Source: Dactylosporangium siamense (GTDB lineage: Bacteria; Actinomycetota; Actinomycetes; Mycobacteriales; Micromonosporaceae). Taken from it: a stretch of DNA of 64,000 bases. The translations under genes and the position numbers were made by a program. Positions 16,096 through 24,035 of this stretch are shown piece by piece. How positions within the stretch are numbered: position 1 is the first letter of the stretch; each line of letters opens with the position of its first letter. Below the pieces are notes generated by a model. That model did not search any database and was not told where the DNA came from. It saw only the letters and a program-made list of their open reading frames with translations. The stretch covers positions 1-64,000 of the forward strand of contig NZ_BONQ01000126.1 of the NCBI RefSeq assembly GCF_016862795.1, written 5' to 3'.

Positions 16096-16413
16096 GTGGT
16101 TGTCAACGGACGTTTGGTGATGGCTCTGGCAAGAAGTTCGTGAATGGTTGGCCGGGGCGCTATTACGTCCCCGGGGATGGCTACGACGACGGCGAGACGT
16201 TCGCGTTGTCGACCGGCGCGATCGACGTGCCGGACGGCGACCCGGATCTGCTCCCGGCCCCTGCCGTGCCGTGGCTCGACTGGGGTACAACACATTGAGG
16301 CTGCCGCAGGACGCCGACGTGGACGGACCGCGCTGGCTGGACCTCGCCGACGAACTCGCCGGCGCCGCCATACCGGAGGTCGTGGCGTCAGTCGCTCCGG
16401 CGACGCGGCGGTA
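16096..16413 (+). pseudogene. C-terminal fragment of an unknown protein, frameshifted
   Basis: After the IS end one frame reads FVNGWPGRYYVPGDGYDDGE and IDVPDGDPDLL to WLDWG. A second frame then continues YNTLRLPQDADVDGPRWLDL and AIPEVVASVAPATRR. The two join smoothly at about 16285, so this is one gene tail with a single frameshift, and its N-terminus was removed at the insertion site. The family is not recognised. Confidence 0.45.
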
Positions 16414-16648
16414 AGCTGTTACTCCGTAGGTCCGACTGGGCGGCCATGAGGCAGACAGGGGCGGGGCAAGTACCTCGACCCGCCCGCCGCAATGGGCGAG
16501 GCGCATGGATCGACATCGCAACGGCGGGTCGACGGCGGGCCGTCGATCGGCACCACCTCGAACGTGCTCGCCGTCGCTGTGATCGGCGAGCACGCTCGCA
16601 TCAGAGCCTCCCGCTTGTCTGGTCGAACTCGCGATCCCCCGGGAGGGT

Positions 16649-16872
16649 TCAGCAGTAGCGGTAGACGTGCGTGGCCCGGTAGCTGTTGCCGCCCGCGTTG
16701 GACAGGGAACGGTTGCTGACGCCGACCTGGAACAGCGGGTAGGAGCCTTCGAGGAACTGCACCGCGCCGTAGTTGATGTTGTAGTAGGCCGACGCCACCC
16801 GCCGGGACCACTTGAAGGTCGCGAGGCTCTGTCCGTAGCAGTCCTGCAGTTTGCCCCGATAGCCGAGGAAGT
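16649..16872 (-). pseudogene. C-terminal fragment of a small cysteine-containing, probably secreted protein
   Basis: From the junction with IS630 sequence the minus strand reads FLGYRGKLQDCYGQSLATFK, then YYNINYGAVQFLEGSYPLFQ and ends ATHVYRYC. It is rich in tyrosine, serine and asparagine with two cysteines, as in small secreted actinobacterial proteins. The signal peptide that would be expected is missing because IS630 sequence begins directly upstream. Function unknown. Confidence 0.45.
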
Positions 16873-17102
16873 CTGGTTTGAACCAGATCGAGATCTGGTT
16901 CGGTCTCATCACCCGTCAGTCGATCCGCCGCGGCACGTTCACCTCAGTCAACGTCCTCATCGCCCGCATCCGCGACTACGTCGCCCACTGGAACCGCGAC
17001 GCCGAACCGTTCACCTGCACCGCCACCACCGACGAGATCCTCGCCAAGGTCCGCTGGGTCCAGACCAGCATCAAACAACTCGTCGAGAACAACACCAAGT
17101 AG
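16872..17102 (+). pseudogene. IS630-family transposase C-terminal fragment
   Basis: The frame reads LNQIEIWFGLITRQSIRRGT, FTSVNVLIARIRDYVAHWNR and DAEPFTCTATTDEIL. This is the end of IS630/DDE_3 transposases, including the segment around the catalytic glutamate (QIEIWF). About 75 residues remain of about 340. It interrupts the small cysteine-containing gene on the other strand. Confidence 0.75.
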
Positions 17103-17165
17103 CACAAACAGGATCACGCGACACTAGCAGCTTGAGCTCCGCTCATGTCTCCTCGCGACGGTTCT

Positions 17166-17759
17166 CTAGGGGAAGGCGCTCTCCGCCGCGGCCCGGGTGT
17201 CCTGCCGGGCGCGCTCGACCCTCGCCACATCCACCGGCCCCCGGTATTCGTACTCGACGGATACGACCATCAGGTCACGACGGACCGCATAGCTGTAGTG
17301 GCCATTGATATTGCTCGTGGCGTTCGGTTCATTCCACTCGCACCACTGCGCTGGCCCCTCGTCCGGACCCTGCACCGGCGCGGTCAACGGTGGCAACCGG
17401 CAAGTGTTGCCCAATAGGCCGACCGCGTCCTCATGTGCCTCGGCAGCGTTCTTGTCGAAGGCCTTGTAGACCTCGAAGCGCAGCTCCGCGAAGTCGCCGT
17501 CGGCGGAGCTTTCCGTACGGTTGCTGAACTCGCAGGTGCCGGCGTTGCCCAGGTCATTGTGCCGGCTCAACTCTGAGAGCTTCACATCACCGTCTGGCAC
17601 CGCGGCGTTCAGCTTGCCGGCATCGAACAGGCTGCAGACGTCACGGGTCCCCAGCACCGGCTCCTTCGGCGCACCTCCCACGAAGGAGCATCCGCCGAGC
17701 GCCAACGCCACGACGGCCGTCATGGCCGACCGTGTGGCGCTGCGCCGACGGCGCACCAC
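17166..17759 (-). CDS. Lipoprotein of unknown function
   Basis: Starting at paired GTG codons (17759/17756) or the ATG at 17723, the protein has an arginine-rich n-region, a hydrophobic core and a good lipobox (VVALALGGC). It should therefore be lipid-anchored on the outer face of the membrane. The mature part of about 160 residues has four further cysteines (DVCSLF, GTCEFSN, NTCRLPP, QWCEW) and resembles the small DUF3558-like lipoproteins of actinomycetes in layout; that similarity is only general. It lies 10 nt downstream of a truncated gene on the same strand, so it was probably the second gene of an operon. Confidence 0.65.
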   Translation of the reverse strand: MVRRRRSATRSAMTAVVALALGGCSFVGGAPKEPVLGTRDVCSLFDAGKLNAAVPDGDVKLSELSRHNDLGNAGTCEFSNRTESSADGDFAELRFEVYKAFDKNAAEAHEDAVGLLGNTCRLPPLTAPVQGPDEGPAQWCEWNEPNATSNINGHYSYAVRRDLMVVSVEYEYRGPVDVARVERARQDTRAAAESAFP

Positions 17760-17769
17760 CTGGATCGCA

Positions 17770-18020
17770 CTAGACAAACGGGGCCCCGCACTTCGCAAAG
17801 GTACAACCGATGAAATCGCGATACGTTCCGCGGCCGTTCTCACCGCGGACCACGAACTCCTGCGCCTTTCCGTACTCGTGCAACTCAGCAAGCCGTCCCA
17901 GGTCATAGCCGAACTTTGACTCGCCCTTGTCGAAGTTCCAGTCTTTGTAGAACGAGACATAGTAGCTGGCCTCGACTCCGGTCAAGCCGTTGGTGTAATT
18001 GCTGACCCTGAAGTCCCCGA
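17770..18020 (-). pseudogene. C-terminal fragment of an unknown protein
   Basis: The tail reads DFRVSNYTNGLTGVEASYYV, FYKDWNFDKGESKFGYDLG, LAELHEYGKAQEFVVRG and TYRDFIGCTFAKCGAPFV. Its composition is that of a real gene, with two cysteines near the end. The 5' part was lost at about 18020 where plus-strand Rhs sequence begins. It was co-directional with the lipoprotein gene. Confidence 0.5.
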
Positions 18021-18021
18021 C

Positions 18022-19549
18022 ACCATGTCCTACACCTTCGACGGCCTCGGGCAGCTGCGCACCTCCGGCGCCGCGACCCTCGCCATCAGCCCGGCCGGAC
18101 TGCTCAAGCAGCTGCCCGACGGCACAACCCAGGCGTACAACGCGGCACAGCAACTGACGTCCGCGACGCCGACGACCGGCACCGCCACCACGTTCACATT
18201 CGACGGCAACGGCAACCGGATCCGGGCCACCACCGGCACCCGCAGCACGAACCTGGTCTACGACCAGGCCGGCACGACCCGCTCCGTCACGACCCTCGAC
18301 GGGCCCTCACCACCTACACCGCCGACGGTGAAGGACTGCGGCAGTCACGCACCCAGAACGGCGCCACCGCCCGCTTCGTGTGGGCCCAGGCCGGCGGCCT
18401 GCCGCTGCTGCTCGACGACGGCGGCCACCGCTACCTGCACGGCAGCGGCATCACCCCGTACGCCCAGGTCGCCACCGACGGCACCATCGAGTACCTGCAC
18501 ACCGACGCCCTCGGTTCGGTCCGCACCATCATCGACGCCGCAGGCACCGTCGTGGCCACCAACACCTACGACGCGTATGGCGTACGGACCGGGCACACCG
18601 CCAGCACCGACAGCGCCATCGGCTACACCGGCAACTGGACCGATCCGACCACCGGACTGGTCGACCTGCGCGCCCGCGACTACGACCCGGCCGCCGGCCA
18701 GTTCACCACCGTCGACCCGCTCGTCGACAGCACCCGCCCAGCCCTACGCGTACGCCGACAACAACCCGCTGCAGAACACCGACCCGTCCGGCGCCTGCCC
18801 CATCTGCGTCGGCGCCGTCATCGGCGCCGCGATCGGCGCGGGCGGATACATGTGGCAGCACCGCAACGACCCGTCCTACGACTGGGGCGCCGTCGGCGAG
18901 GCGGCCCTCGTGGGTGGGGTTGTCGGTGGCCTCTCGGTACTGGTCGCGCCGGCGGGTGCGGCACTCGCCGCCCGCTTCGGGATGCAGGCGGGCTCGCTCG
19001 GCTCGATCGCCACGATCTTCGCCGTCGACGCGGTCGTCGGTGCCGGTTTCACCTGGGCCTACAACAGCGCGATGTGCCGTCCGACGACGCCGACCGACCT
19101 CATCATCGGCGCGGTCACCGGCGGCCTGTCCGGTGCCGCAGGGCCGCTGTACAGGTACGTGCGCGGAGCGCGGAAGGCGCATGCCGTGACGACGCCTGCC
19201 GTGGCGGCCCCTTCCGCGGTGACGCCTGCCGCGGGTCCGAGCATCTCCAGAACAATCAGTTGGCAGAGGCAGGAGGCGACACGTATTGGCAGATCCGCTG
19301 TATACCGGCACGAGCTATTTCAAGAACCACGCGGACGCTCAGAGTGTGCTCGACGCGTACCACAACGGCAGCGCATCGGTTATGGGATCACACAGGGAGG
19401 GATTCGTTGTCCGCTACGACAACGTCCCTGGCTACAACCATAATCCGGGCGCGGGTTACCTCGACCAGCCCACCAACCTATTCTTGATCAAGGGGACGCG
19501 TAGTGTCAGTGTCGTTCCGATAAGTCCGAACTGGACACCCAGGCCGTAG
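18022..19549 (+). pseudogene. Rhs/YD-repeat toxin, C-terminal part with frameshifts
   Basis: Three frames together give a typical Rhs end: YD repeats (YTFDGLGQLRTSGAATLAIS, FTFDGNGNRIR), then EYLHTDALGSVRTIIDAAGT, TYDAYGVRTGHTA and GLVDLRARDYDPAAGQFTTV. The Rhs core end follows (PYAYADNNPLQNTDPSGACP), then a hydrophobic pre-toxin region (PICVGAVIGAAIGAGG onward), and finally a small toxin-like domain in a third frame (SYFKNHADAQSVLDAYHNGS, PTNLFLIKGTRSVSVVPIS). Frameshifts lie near 18300, 18739 and 19270, and the 5' part of the gene is missing. I cannot name the toxin family. An immunity-like gene follows 12 nt later. Confidence 0.8.
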
Positions 19550-19561
19550 GAGGCTGAGCAG

Positions 19562-19864
19562 TTGGAGACCTCGCTGCAGCACGAGAACAGGATGGTGCTC
19601 GACGTCGTCCAGGCCGCGCTCGGGCTTATCCCGAAAGAGATGACCGCTATTTCGATCGTCGTCGATCACGACCTTGTAATTTTGCATTTCGCCGTGGTTG
19701 AGCGTAGCGCCCAGGTTGACGAGGACATTGAAGATTTGGTGTCTGATGTGTTTGCTCTCCAGGACGGGCCGATCAATATAGAGGCGCGTGTCTTTGTGGG
19801 TTCGCCCCGCGGGGAATGGCCGGGATTTTCGGGCCGTCGTGTCTACCTGGCGAAAGATTTCTGA
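19562..19864 (+). CDS. Putative immunity protein for the adjacent Rhs toxin
   Basis: An acidic 100-residue protein with an alternating strand/helix pattern (VLDVVQAALGLIPKEMTAIS, DLVILHFAVVERSAQVDEDI, VDEDIEDLVSDVFALQDG). It begins at TTG 19562, with AGGAGG 8 nt upstream overlapping the stop codon of the Rhs frame, so it was translated together with the toxin. Small acidic genes in this position normally encode the cognate immunity protein that neutralises the C-terminal toxin. The reading frame is intact although the toxin gene is not. The family is not recognised, and the immunity role is inferred from position. Confidence 0.6.
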   Translation: METSLQHENRMVLDVVQAALGLIPKEMTAISIVVDHDLVILHFAVVERSAQVDEDIEDLVSDVFALQDGPINIEARVFVGSPRGEWPGFSGRRVYLAKDF

Positions 19865-19889
19865 CACGCGGGACGGGGCGAGATCGACA

Positions 19890-20250
19890 GACTGGTGATC
19901 TCGCCCCGGCTCGACGGCGTCTCGTTGTGGGCCACGGCCGCTGGCTGGAATCAACATCTCCAAGCTGGAGAACGGCCGGCAGACCCCCACGGACGACGAC
20001 ATCCGCGGATGGGCACGGGCCACGAACAGCGAGGCCGAAACCGAGGCGTTGCTTGCGTCGCTGCACACCCTCGAGCTCGAGCACGCGGAGTGGCAACGCC
20101 AGATCAGGACAGGACTGCGCCAGCACCAGGCCGAGATCGCCGACCTGAACGCGAAGACCCGGCTGTTCCGGGCGTTCGAGTCGACATTCATCCCTGGCCT
20201 GCTGCAAGCGGCCGAGTACGCCCGAGCGCGCTTCTCCAAAAGGATCGCGG
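19890..20250 (+). pseudogene. XRE-family regulator with DUF5753 start, truncated
   Basis: A frameshift near 19955 separates ATAAGWNQ from ISKLENGRQTPTDDDIRGWA, the second half of a helix-turn-helix. The frame continues ALLASLHTLELEHAEWQRQI and FRAFESTFIPGLLQAAEYAR, which is the beginning of the DUF5753 domain. About 150 C-terminal residues are missing, and the frame passes straight into the AbrB-like sequence. Confidence 0.7.
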
Positions 20251-20672
20251 CACTCATCCCGGCACCACTCCCCCGCGCGCGGCCGCCACGGCCACCGCTG
20301 CCCCACCTGCCCGCACCTCGCACCGGGCCTGACCAGACCGAGGCACACCTGGACGGCGGCCGGCTCGACCCGTCCGGCCGGGTCTCGGACCGCGGGCTAC
20401 TGCACCGGCTCGGCTGGCCGCCGGGGCGCCGCATCCAGTTCGACATCGCGCCCGGCGCCATCACGGCGACATCCACCCCGACAGCGGGCCACACTATCGG
20501 CGCCACCGGCCTGCTGGCCATCCCGGCGCCGGTCCGGCAACTTTGCAACCTCGCCGCCGTTGCCATGGTCGTCCTGCTCGCCGACCCCGCTCATGACTTG
20601 CTCGTGGTGTACCCGGCTCAGACCGTCGCACGGCTGCTGGCCGACCGGCGCGTCGCAGGCAATGCCGGCTGA
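20251..20672 (+). CDS. AbrB/MazE-like swapped-hairpin DNA-binding protein
   Basis: From about 20330 the frame reads LDGGRLDPSGRVSDRGLLHR, LGWPPGRRIQFDIAPGAIT and GLLAIPAPVRQLCNLAAVAM, ending LLVVYPAQTVARLLADR. This is the two-hairpin layout of actinobacterial AbrB/MazE-type proteins that are often encoded just before a tyrosine recombinase. Its own start codon is not evident, because the frame is continuous with the truncated XRE gene, so the native 5' end may be lost. It overlaps the integrase start by 11 nt (ATG at 20662). It probably regulates the neighbouring integrase; that is inference from context. Confidence 0.55.
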
Positions 20673-21528
20673 CCGTGAGCGGCTCGACGCCGCCTGGACG
20701 GCCCTGGCCGAACTCGGCGTCACCCTCGCCGAACTGCAGGACGACGCCCGACCGGCACTGCCGACGTTCGACGAGTACCTCCCGCAGGTGCTCGCCGCGG
20801 CCGGTCCGGGCGCGCTGCGCGCCTACCGCAGCTACTGGCAGCGCATGACCACGGCATGGGGCGACCTCGCGATCGACGCCGTCTCCGCGAGCGACATCCA
20901 GGCGTTGCAGCGACGCGTCGTCAGCAGCGCCCGTGCCCGGCGCAACAGCCGTGGCGGCCGCCACGCGGGCGAGCTGCTCATCGCGGCCGCTCGCGCCTTC
21001 TACAACGTGGCCATCGCCGACGGTCTCATCGACGCCGCGGACAGCCCAGCCCACCGCGTTGGCAAGCCCCGCCGGCTGCCCACCACCCGACGGGCGCTGA
21101 CACCTGCCGAACTGACCGACATCAACCTCGTTGCCCGCACCACCGGCAACGACACCATCCTCGACGCGCTGCTACTGCGCCTGCACACCGAGACCGCCTG
21201 CCGGCGCGCCGGTGCCCTCGGGCTGCGCCTGCAGGACCTGGACGCCGACCGCGGCCTGCTGCAGCTGCGGGAGAATGGCGGCACAGTCCGCTGGCAGCCG
21301 ATCAGCCTCGACCTCGCCACCAGCCTCATGCAGCACGCCGCCGTCCGCGGCGCGGTCCTGCCTGCGGACGCGCTGCTGCGGTACCGCAACGGCCGCCCCT
21401 TGACCAGCCGCCGCTACGACGAACTGTGGCGCCGCATCGGCCGGCACCTGCCCTGGGTCGCCGCGCAGGGCATCACCGCCCACTGGCTGCGCCGCACCAC
21501 CCTGACCTGGGTCGAACGGCATTGCGCG
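20662..21528 (+). pseudogene. Tyrosine recombinase (integrase), C-terminally truncated
   Basis: Residues 1-100 form a SAM-like core-binding domain (FDEYLPQVLAAAGPGALRAY, YWQRMTTAWGDLAIDAVSAS). The catalytic domain follows with the first arginine in LHTETACRRAGALGLRLQDL and the H-x-x-R box in GITAHWLRRTTLTWVER. The sequence then stops resembling integrases at about 21528, before the expected AYAGH segment and the catalytic tyrosine. Without that tyrosine no DNA strand transfer is possible. The truncation meets the terminator region of the convergent secreted-protein operon. Confidence 0.8.
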
Positions 21529-21555
21529 TCCGTTCGTCATCGGCCAACGGGGCGA

Positions 21556-21588
21556 GCCCGGGCCGGCCGTGGCCGGCGCGGCCCGGGC
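21556..21588 (-). terminator. GC-rich hairpin at the end of the secreted-protein operon
   Basis: An inverted repeat, gcccgggccggcc and ggccggc-gc-ggcccgggc separated by a short loop, starts 10 nt after the stop of the beta-helix gene on the minus strand. There is no U-tract, as is common in actinomycetes. Confidence 0.5.
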
Positions 21589-21597
21589 AACGTCCGG

Positions 21598-22566
21598 TCA
21601 GAGGTCGGCGGGACCTGCGGTGGTGGCCTCGTCGACGGCGCCGGTGCGGCGGGTCGACGCGTGCTCCGCGCCGGGGGAAGCCCGGTCCGCGGTGGTGGCG
21701 GCGCGGGCGGCCAGGGCCGGCGGGGCCTGCTCGCCGACGACGCCGCCGCGGATGCGGTTGTCGGCGGCGACCCTGGCGGCCGGGGTGTTGCTGGACAGCT
21801 GGAGCTGGCCGTTGATGATGTTGTCTTCCAGGGAGACGCCGCCGGTGGTGTTGCTGATGCTCACGTCCCGGCCCCAGTAGCCGCCGGTGGCGCAGCCGTC
21901 GAGGGTGCCGTTGGGGCCGAGCTGGACGCCGCCGAGGTTGCCGGCGAAGGTGGCCTTGCCGCGGACGGCGCTGCCGCAAACGACGCTGCCGGTGGAGGTG
22001 TTCAGGACGGACAGGGTGCCGTCGATGAACGAGTCGTGGACGTCGGTGTAGTACGCGCCGCTGCTGCTGACGTTGCCCGTGACCTGGGTCTGCTGGTCGA
22101 GGCGGGCCTCGCCGACGCCGATGGTGACGTTGCCGGTGACGGTGGCGCCCTCGAGGAAGAGGAAGCCCTCGATGGTGGCGGTGCCCTTGGGGCGCAGGGT
22201 AACGGTGCCGGTCCCGCCCTGCCGCAGGTACACGCCGAAGCCACCGGCGGCGAGGACGACCTGGCCGCCGATGGTGGTCGCGGTGGCGTCCAGGTAGCCG
22301 TCCGCGGCGATTCGGACCTCGCCGCTGATGCTGCCGTTGTTCACGACCAGGTTGGCGCCGGTGGCGACCTGGACGTTGCCGGTGATCGTGGTGCCTTCCA
22401 GGGAGCAGGACTCGCCGGCCGGGACGTACAGGTCGTTCGGGACGGTGACCGCGCCGCCGGTGCCGACGCAGTACGTGATCAGGCCGGCCTGGGCAGGTGC
22501 GGCGGGGACGGCGAACACCGCGGCGAGCGACAGGGCGGCGGCGCCCGCGAGGACAGATCGGCGCAT
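21598..22566 (-). CDS. Secreted beta-helix (polymer-like) protein
   Basis: The 322-residue protein has a signal peptide (MRRSVLAGAAALSLAAVFA, cut after APAQA) with GAGGAG 8 nt before its ATG. The mature part is a run of short parallel-beta repeats built on T/V-x-G-N-V/x-x-I/V (TITGNVQVATGANLVVNNG, ATVTGNVTIGVGEARLDQ, TQVTGNVSSSG, DNIINGQLQLSSN). This suggests a bactofilin- or pectate-lyase-like solenoid at the cell surface. Four cysteines (YCVG, SCSL, VVCGS, GCATG) may form disulfides. Its ATG overlaps the stop of the cupredoxin gene by one base (TGATG), so it is translationally coupled. No catalytic motif is visible; a structural or adhesive role is likely. Confidence 0.75.
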   Translation of the reverse strand: MRRSVLAGAAALSLAAVFAVPAAPAQAGLITYCVGTGGAVTVPNDLYVPAGESCSLEGTTITGNVQVATGANLVVNNGSISGEVRIAADGYLDATATTIGGQVVLAAGGFGVYLRQGGTGTVTLRPKGTATIEGFLFLEGATVTGNVTIGVGEARLDQQTQVTGNVSSSGAYYTDVHDSFIDGTLSVLNTSTGSVVCGSAVRGKATFAGNLGGVQLGPNGTLDGCATGGYWGRDVSISNTTGGVSLEDNIINGQLQLSSNTPAARVAADNRIRGGVVGEQAPPALAARAATTADRASPGAEHASTRRTGAVDEATTAGPADL

Positions 22567-24035
22567 CAGGATGCTCCTCGGGGAGTCAATGACGGGACGG
22601 ATGAGCGGGAGGCGGCGCGCACGATCGCGCCCTGGTCCCGGCGGGTGAGCACGCCGGCGGTCACCAGCGGGGCAGTGACGGCGTCGACGTGCCGGACGAA
22701 CGCGGCGTGCGACGGATACGAGGCGTGCTCGGCGATCAGGTCGTTGACGGTACAGCCGTTGCCGGTGTCCACGTTGGACACTCCGGAGTCGACGCCGCCG
22801 ATGACGACGGTCGGGCGGTCGTCGGAGTTCGGGCAGGCGTCGGTGCCTGGGTCGGTGACGGTGAACGCCGCGGACTGGGCCGAGGACACGTTCCCGGCCC
22901 GGTCGGTGGCGCGGTAGCTGACGCTGTGCACGCCGGGGGCACTGACGACGACCGGCGCGGTGTAGGCGGTCCATTCCCCGCCGTCGAGCCGGTACGAGAT
23001 CGACGCGACACCGGACTGAGCGTCAGTGGCGGTGACCGTGACGGTCGCCGGGAAGGTCCCGGTGACCGTGGCGGTCACGGTCGGCGGGGTGGTATCCACA
23101 GGGTCCGGCAAAACTACAGTGAACATCACCATGCCCTCCGGCGAGGTGTTCCCGGCGACGTCCGTGGCCCGGTGGTGCAGCATGTGTGAGCCGGGCGTGG
23201 TGACGACGACAGGCGCCGAGTACGGCAGCCACGCGCCGCCGTCAAGCTGGTAGGCCACCGAGGCGACCCCGGAGCCCGCGTCGGTCGCGGTGACGGTGAC
23301 GGTGGCCGCGGCCGTGCCGTCACCCGAAACGGTCGCGGTCACCGCTGGCGGGGTGGTATCCACGGGGCCGGGCTCGTCGACGCTGAACGCCACCGACCCG
23401 ACCGCGGAGGTGTTGCCCGCGGTGTCCGTGGCCCGGTACAGCACCGTATGGTCCCCGGGTGACGTCACCCGCACCGGTGCCGTGTAGGGCGACCAGCCGG
23501 TGTCGTCCAGCTGGTACTCCACCGACGCCACCCCGGAGTCCGCGTCGGTCGCGGTGACGGTGACGGTGGCCGCGGCCGTGCCGTCACCCGAGACCGACGC
23601 GGTCACCGTCGGCGGGGTGGTGTCCCCGCCGCCGGTCCCCGTGACGACCAGCTCGCCCACCATCAGGCTGTGGCCCGGGATGGAGCAGAAGTAGCGGTAC
23701 CGGCCGGGCGTCAGGACGACGTCCACCTGGTGCCGGCCGTTGTTGGCGTCGAACGGGTTGGCCAGGATGTTGACGTTGACGTCGTGGTTGTAGCCCTCCG
23801 CCGACGTGTCGAAGGTCAGCGTGTGCGGCATCCCGGTGGTGTTCCCGGTCGCCGTGCTGTTCTCGAACACGATCGTGGCCGCCCCCGCCACGGCCGTCGC
23901 GGGCGCCGTCTTGTACCGGGTGATCTCCCCGTCGGTCGTCCACGTGAGCACCTGGTCAGCAGCCGACGCCGGACTCACCAAAGCAGACAACAGCACCACG
24001 ACGACACCGACGAGCGACAGCGCACGGCGGATCAC
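22566..24035 (-). CDS. Secreted cupredoxin with three Ig-like repeats
   Basis: The 489-residue protein starts at GTG 24035 with a signal peptide (LSLVGVVVVLLSALVSPASA). Residues about 27-136 are a type-1 copper domain with the ligand pattern H (GMPHTLTF), then C, H and M in FCSIPGHSLMVGEL. Three beta-sandwich repeats of about 85 residues follow, each beginning DTTPPTVTA and containing ATDADSGVASVEYQLD and HTVLYRATDTAGNTS (OmpL47/Ig-like). The last 80 residues form a module with two cysteines (GNGCTVNDLIAEHASYPSHA) that is shared with the upstream giant protein. It probably passes electrons between the laccase or quinoprotein and an extracellular partner. It overlaps the upstream stop by 4 nt (GTGA). 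Confidence 0.85.
   Translation of the reverse strand: MIRRALSLVGVVVVLLSALVSPASAADQVLTWTTDGEITRYKTAPATAVAGAATIVFENSTATGNTTGMPHTLTFDTSAEGYNHDVNVNILANPFDANNGRHQVDVVLTPGRYRYFCSIPGHSLMVGELVVTGTGGGDTTPPTVTASVSGDGTAAATVTVTATDADSGVASVEYQLDDTGWSPYTAPVRVTSPGDHTVLYRATDTAGNTSAVGSVAFSVDEPGPVDTTPPAVTATVSGDGTAAATVTVTATDAGSGVASVAYQLDGGAWLPYSAPVVVTTPGSHMLHHRATDVAGNTSPEGMVMFTVVLPDPVDTTPPTVTATVTGTFPATVTVTATDAQSGVASISYRLDGGEWTAYTAPVVVSAPGVHSVSYRATDRAGNVSSAQSAAFTVTDPGTDACPNSDDRPTVVIGGVDSGVSNVDTGNGCTVNDLIAEHASYPSHAAFVRHVDAVTAPLVTAGVLTRRDQGAIVRAASRSSVPSLTPRGAS

Noticed and set aside
21530-22917. Continuation of the integrase frame to 22917
   Set aside because: After 21528 the frame is antisense to the beta-helix gene and shows only its shadow composition. 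The integrase is truncated rather than extended.
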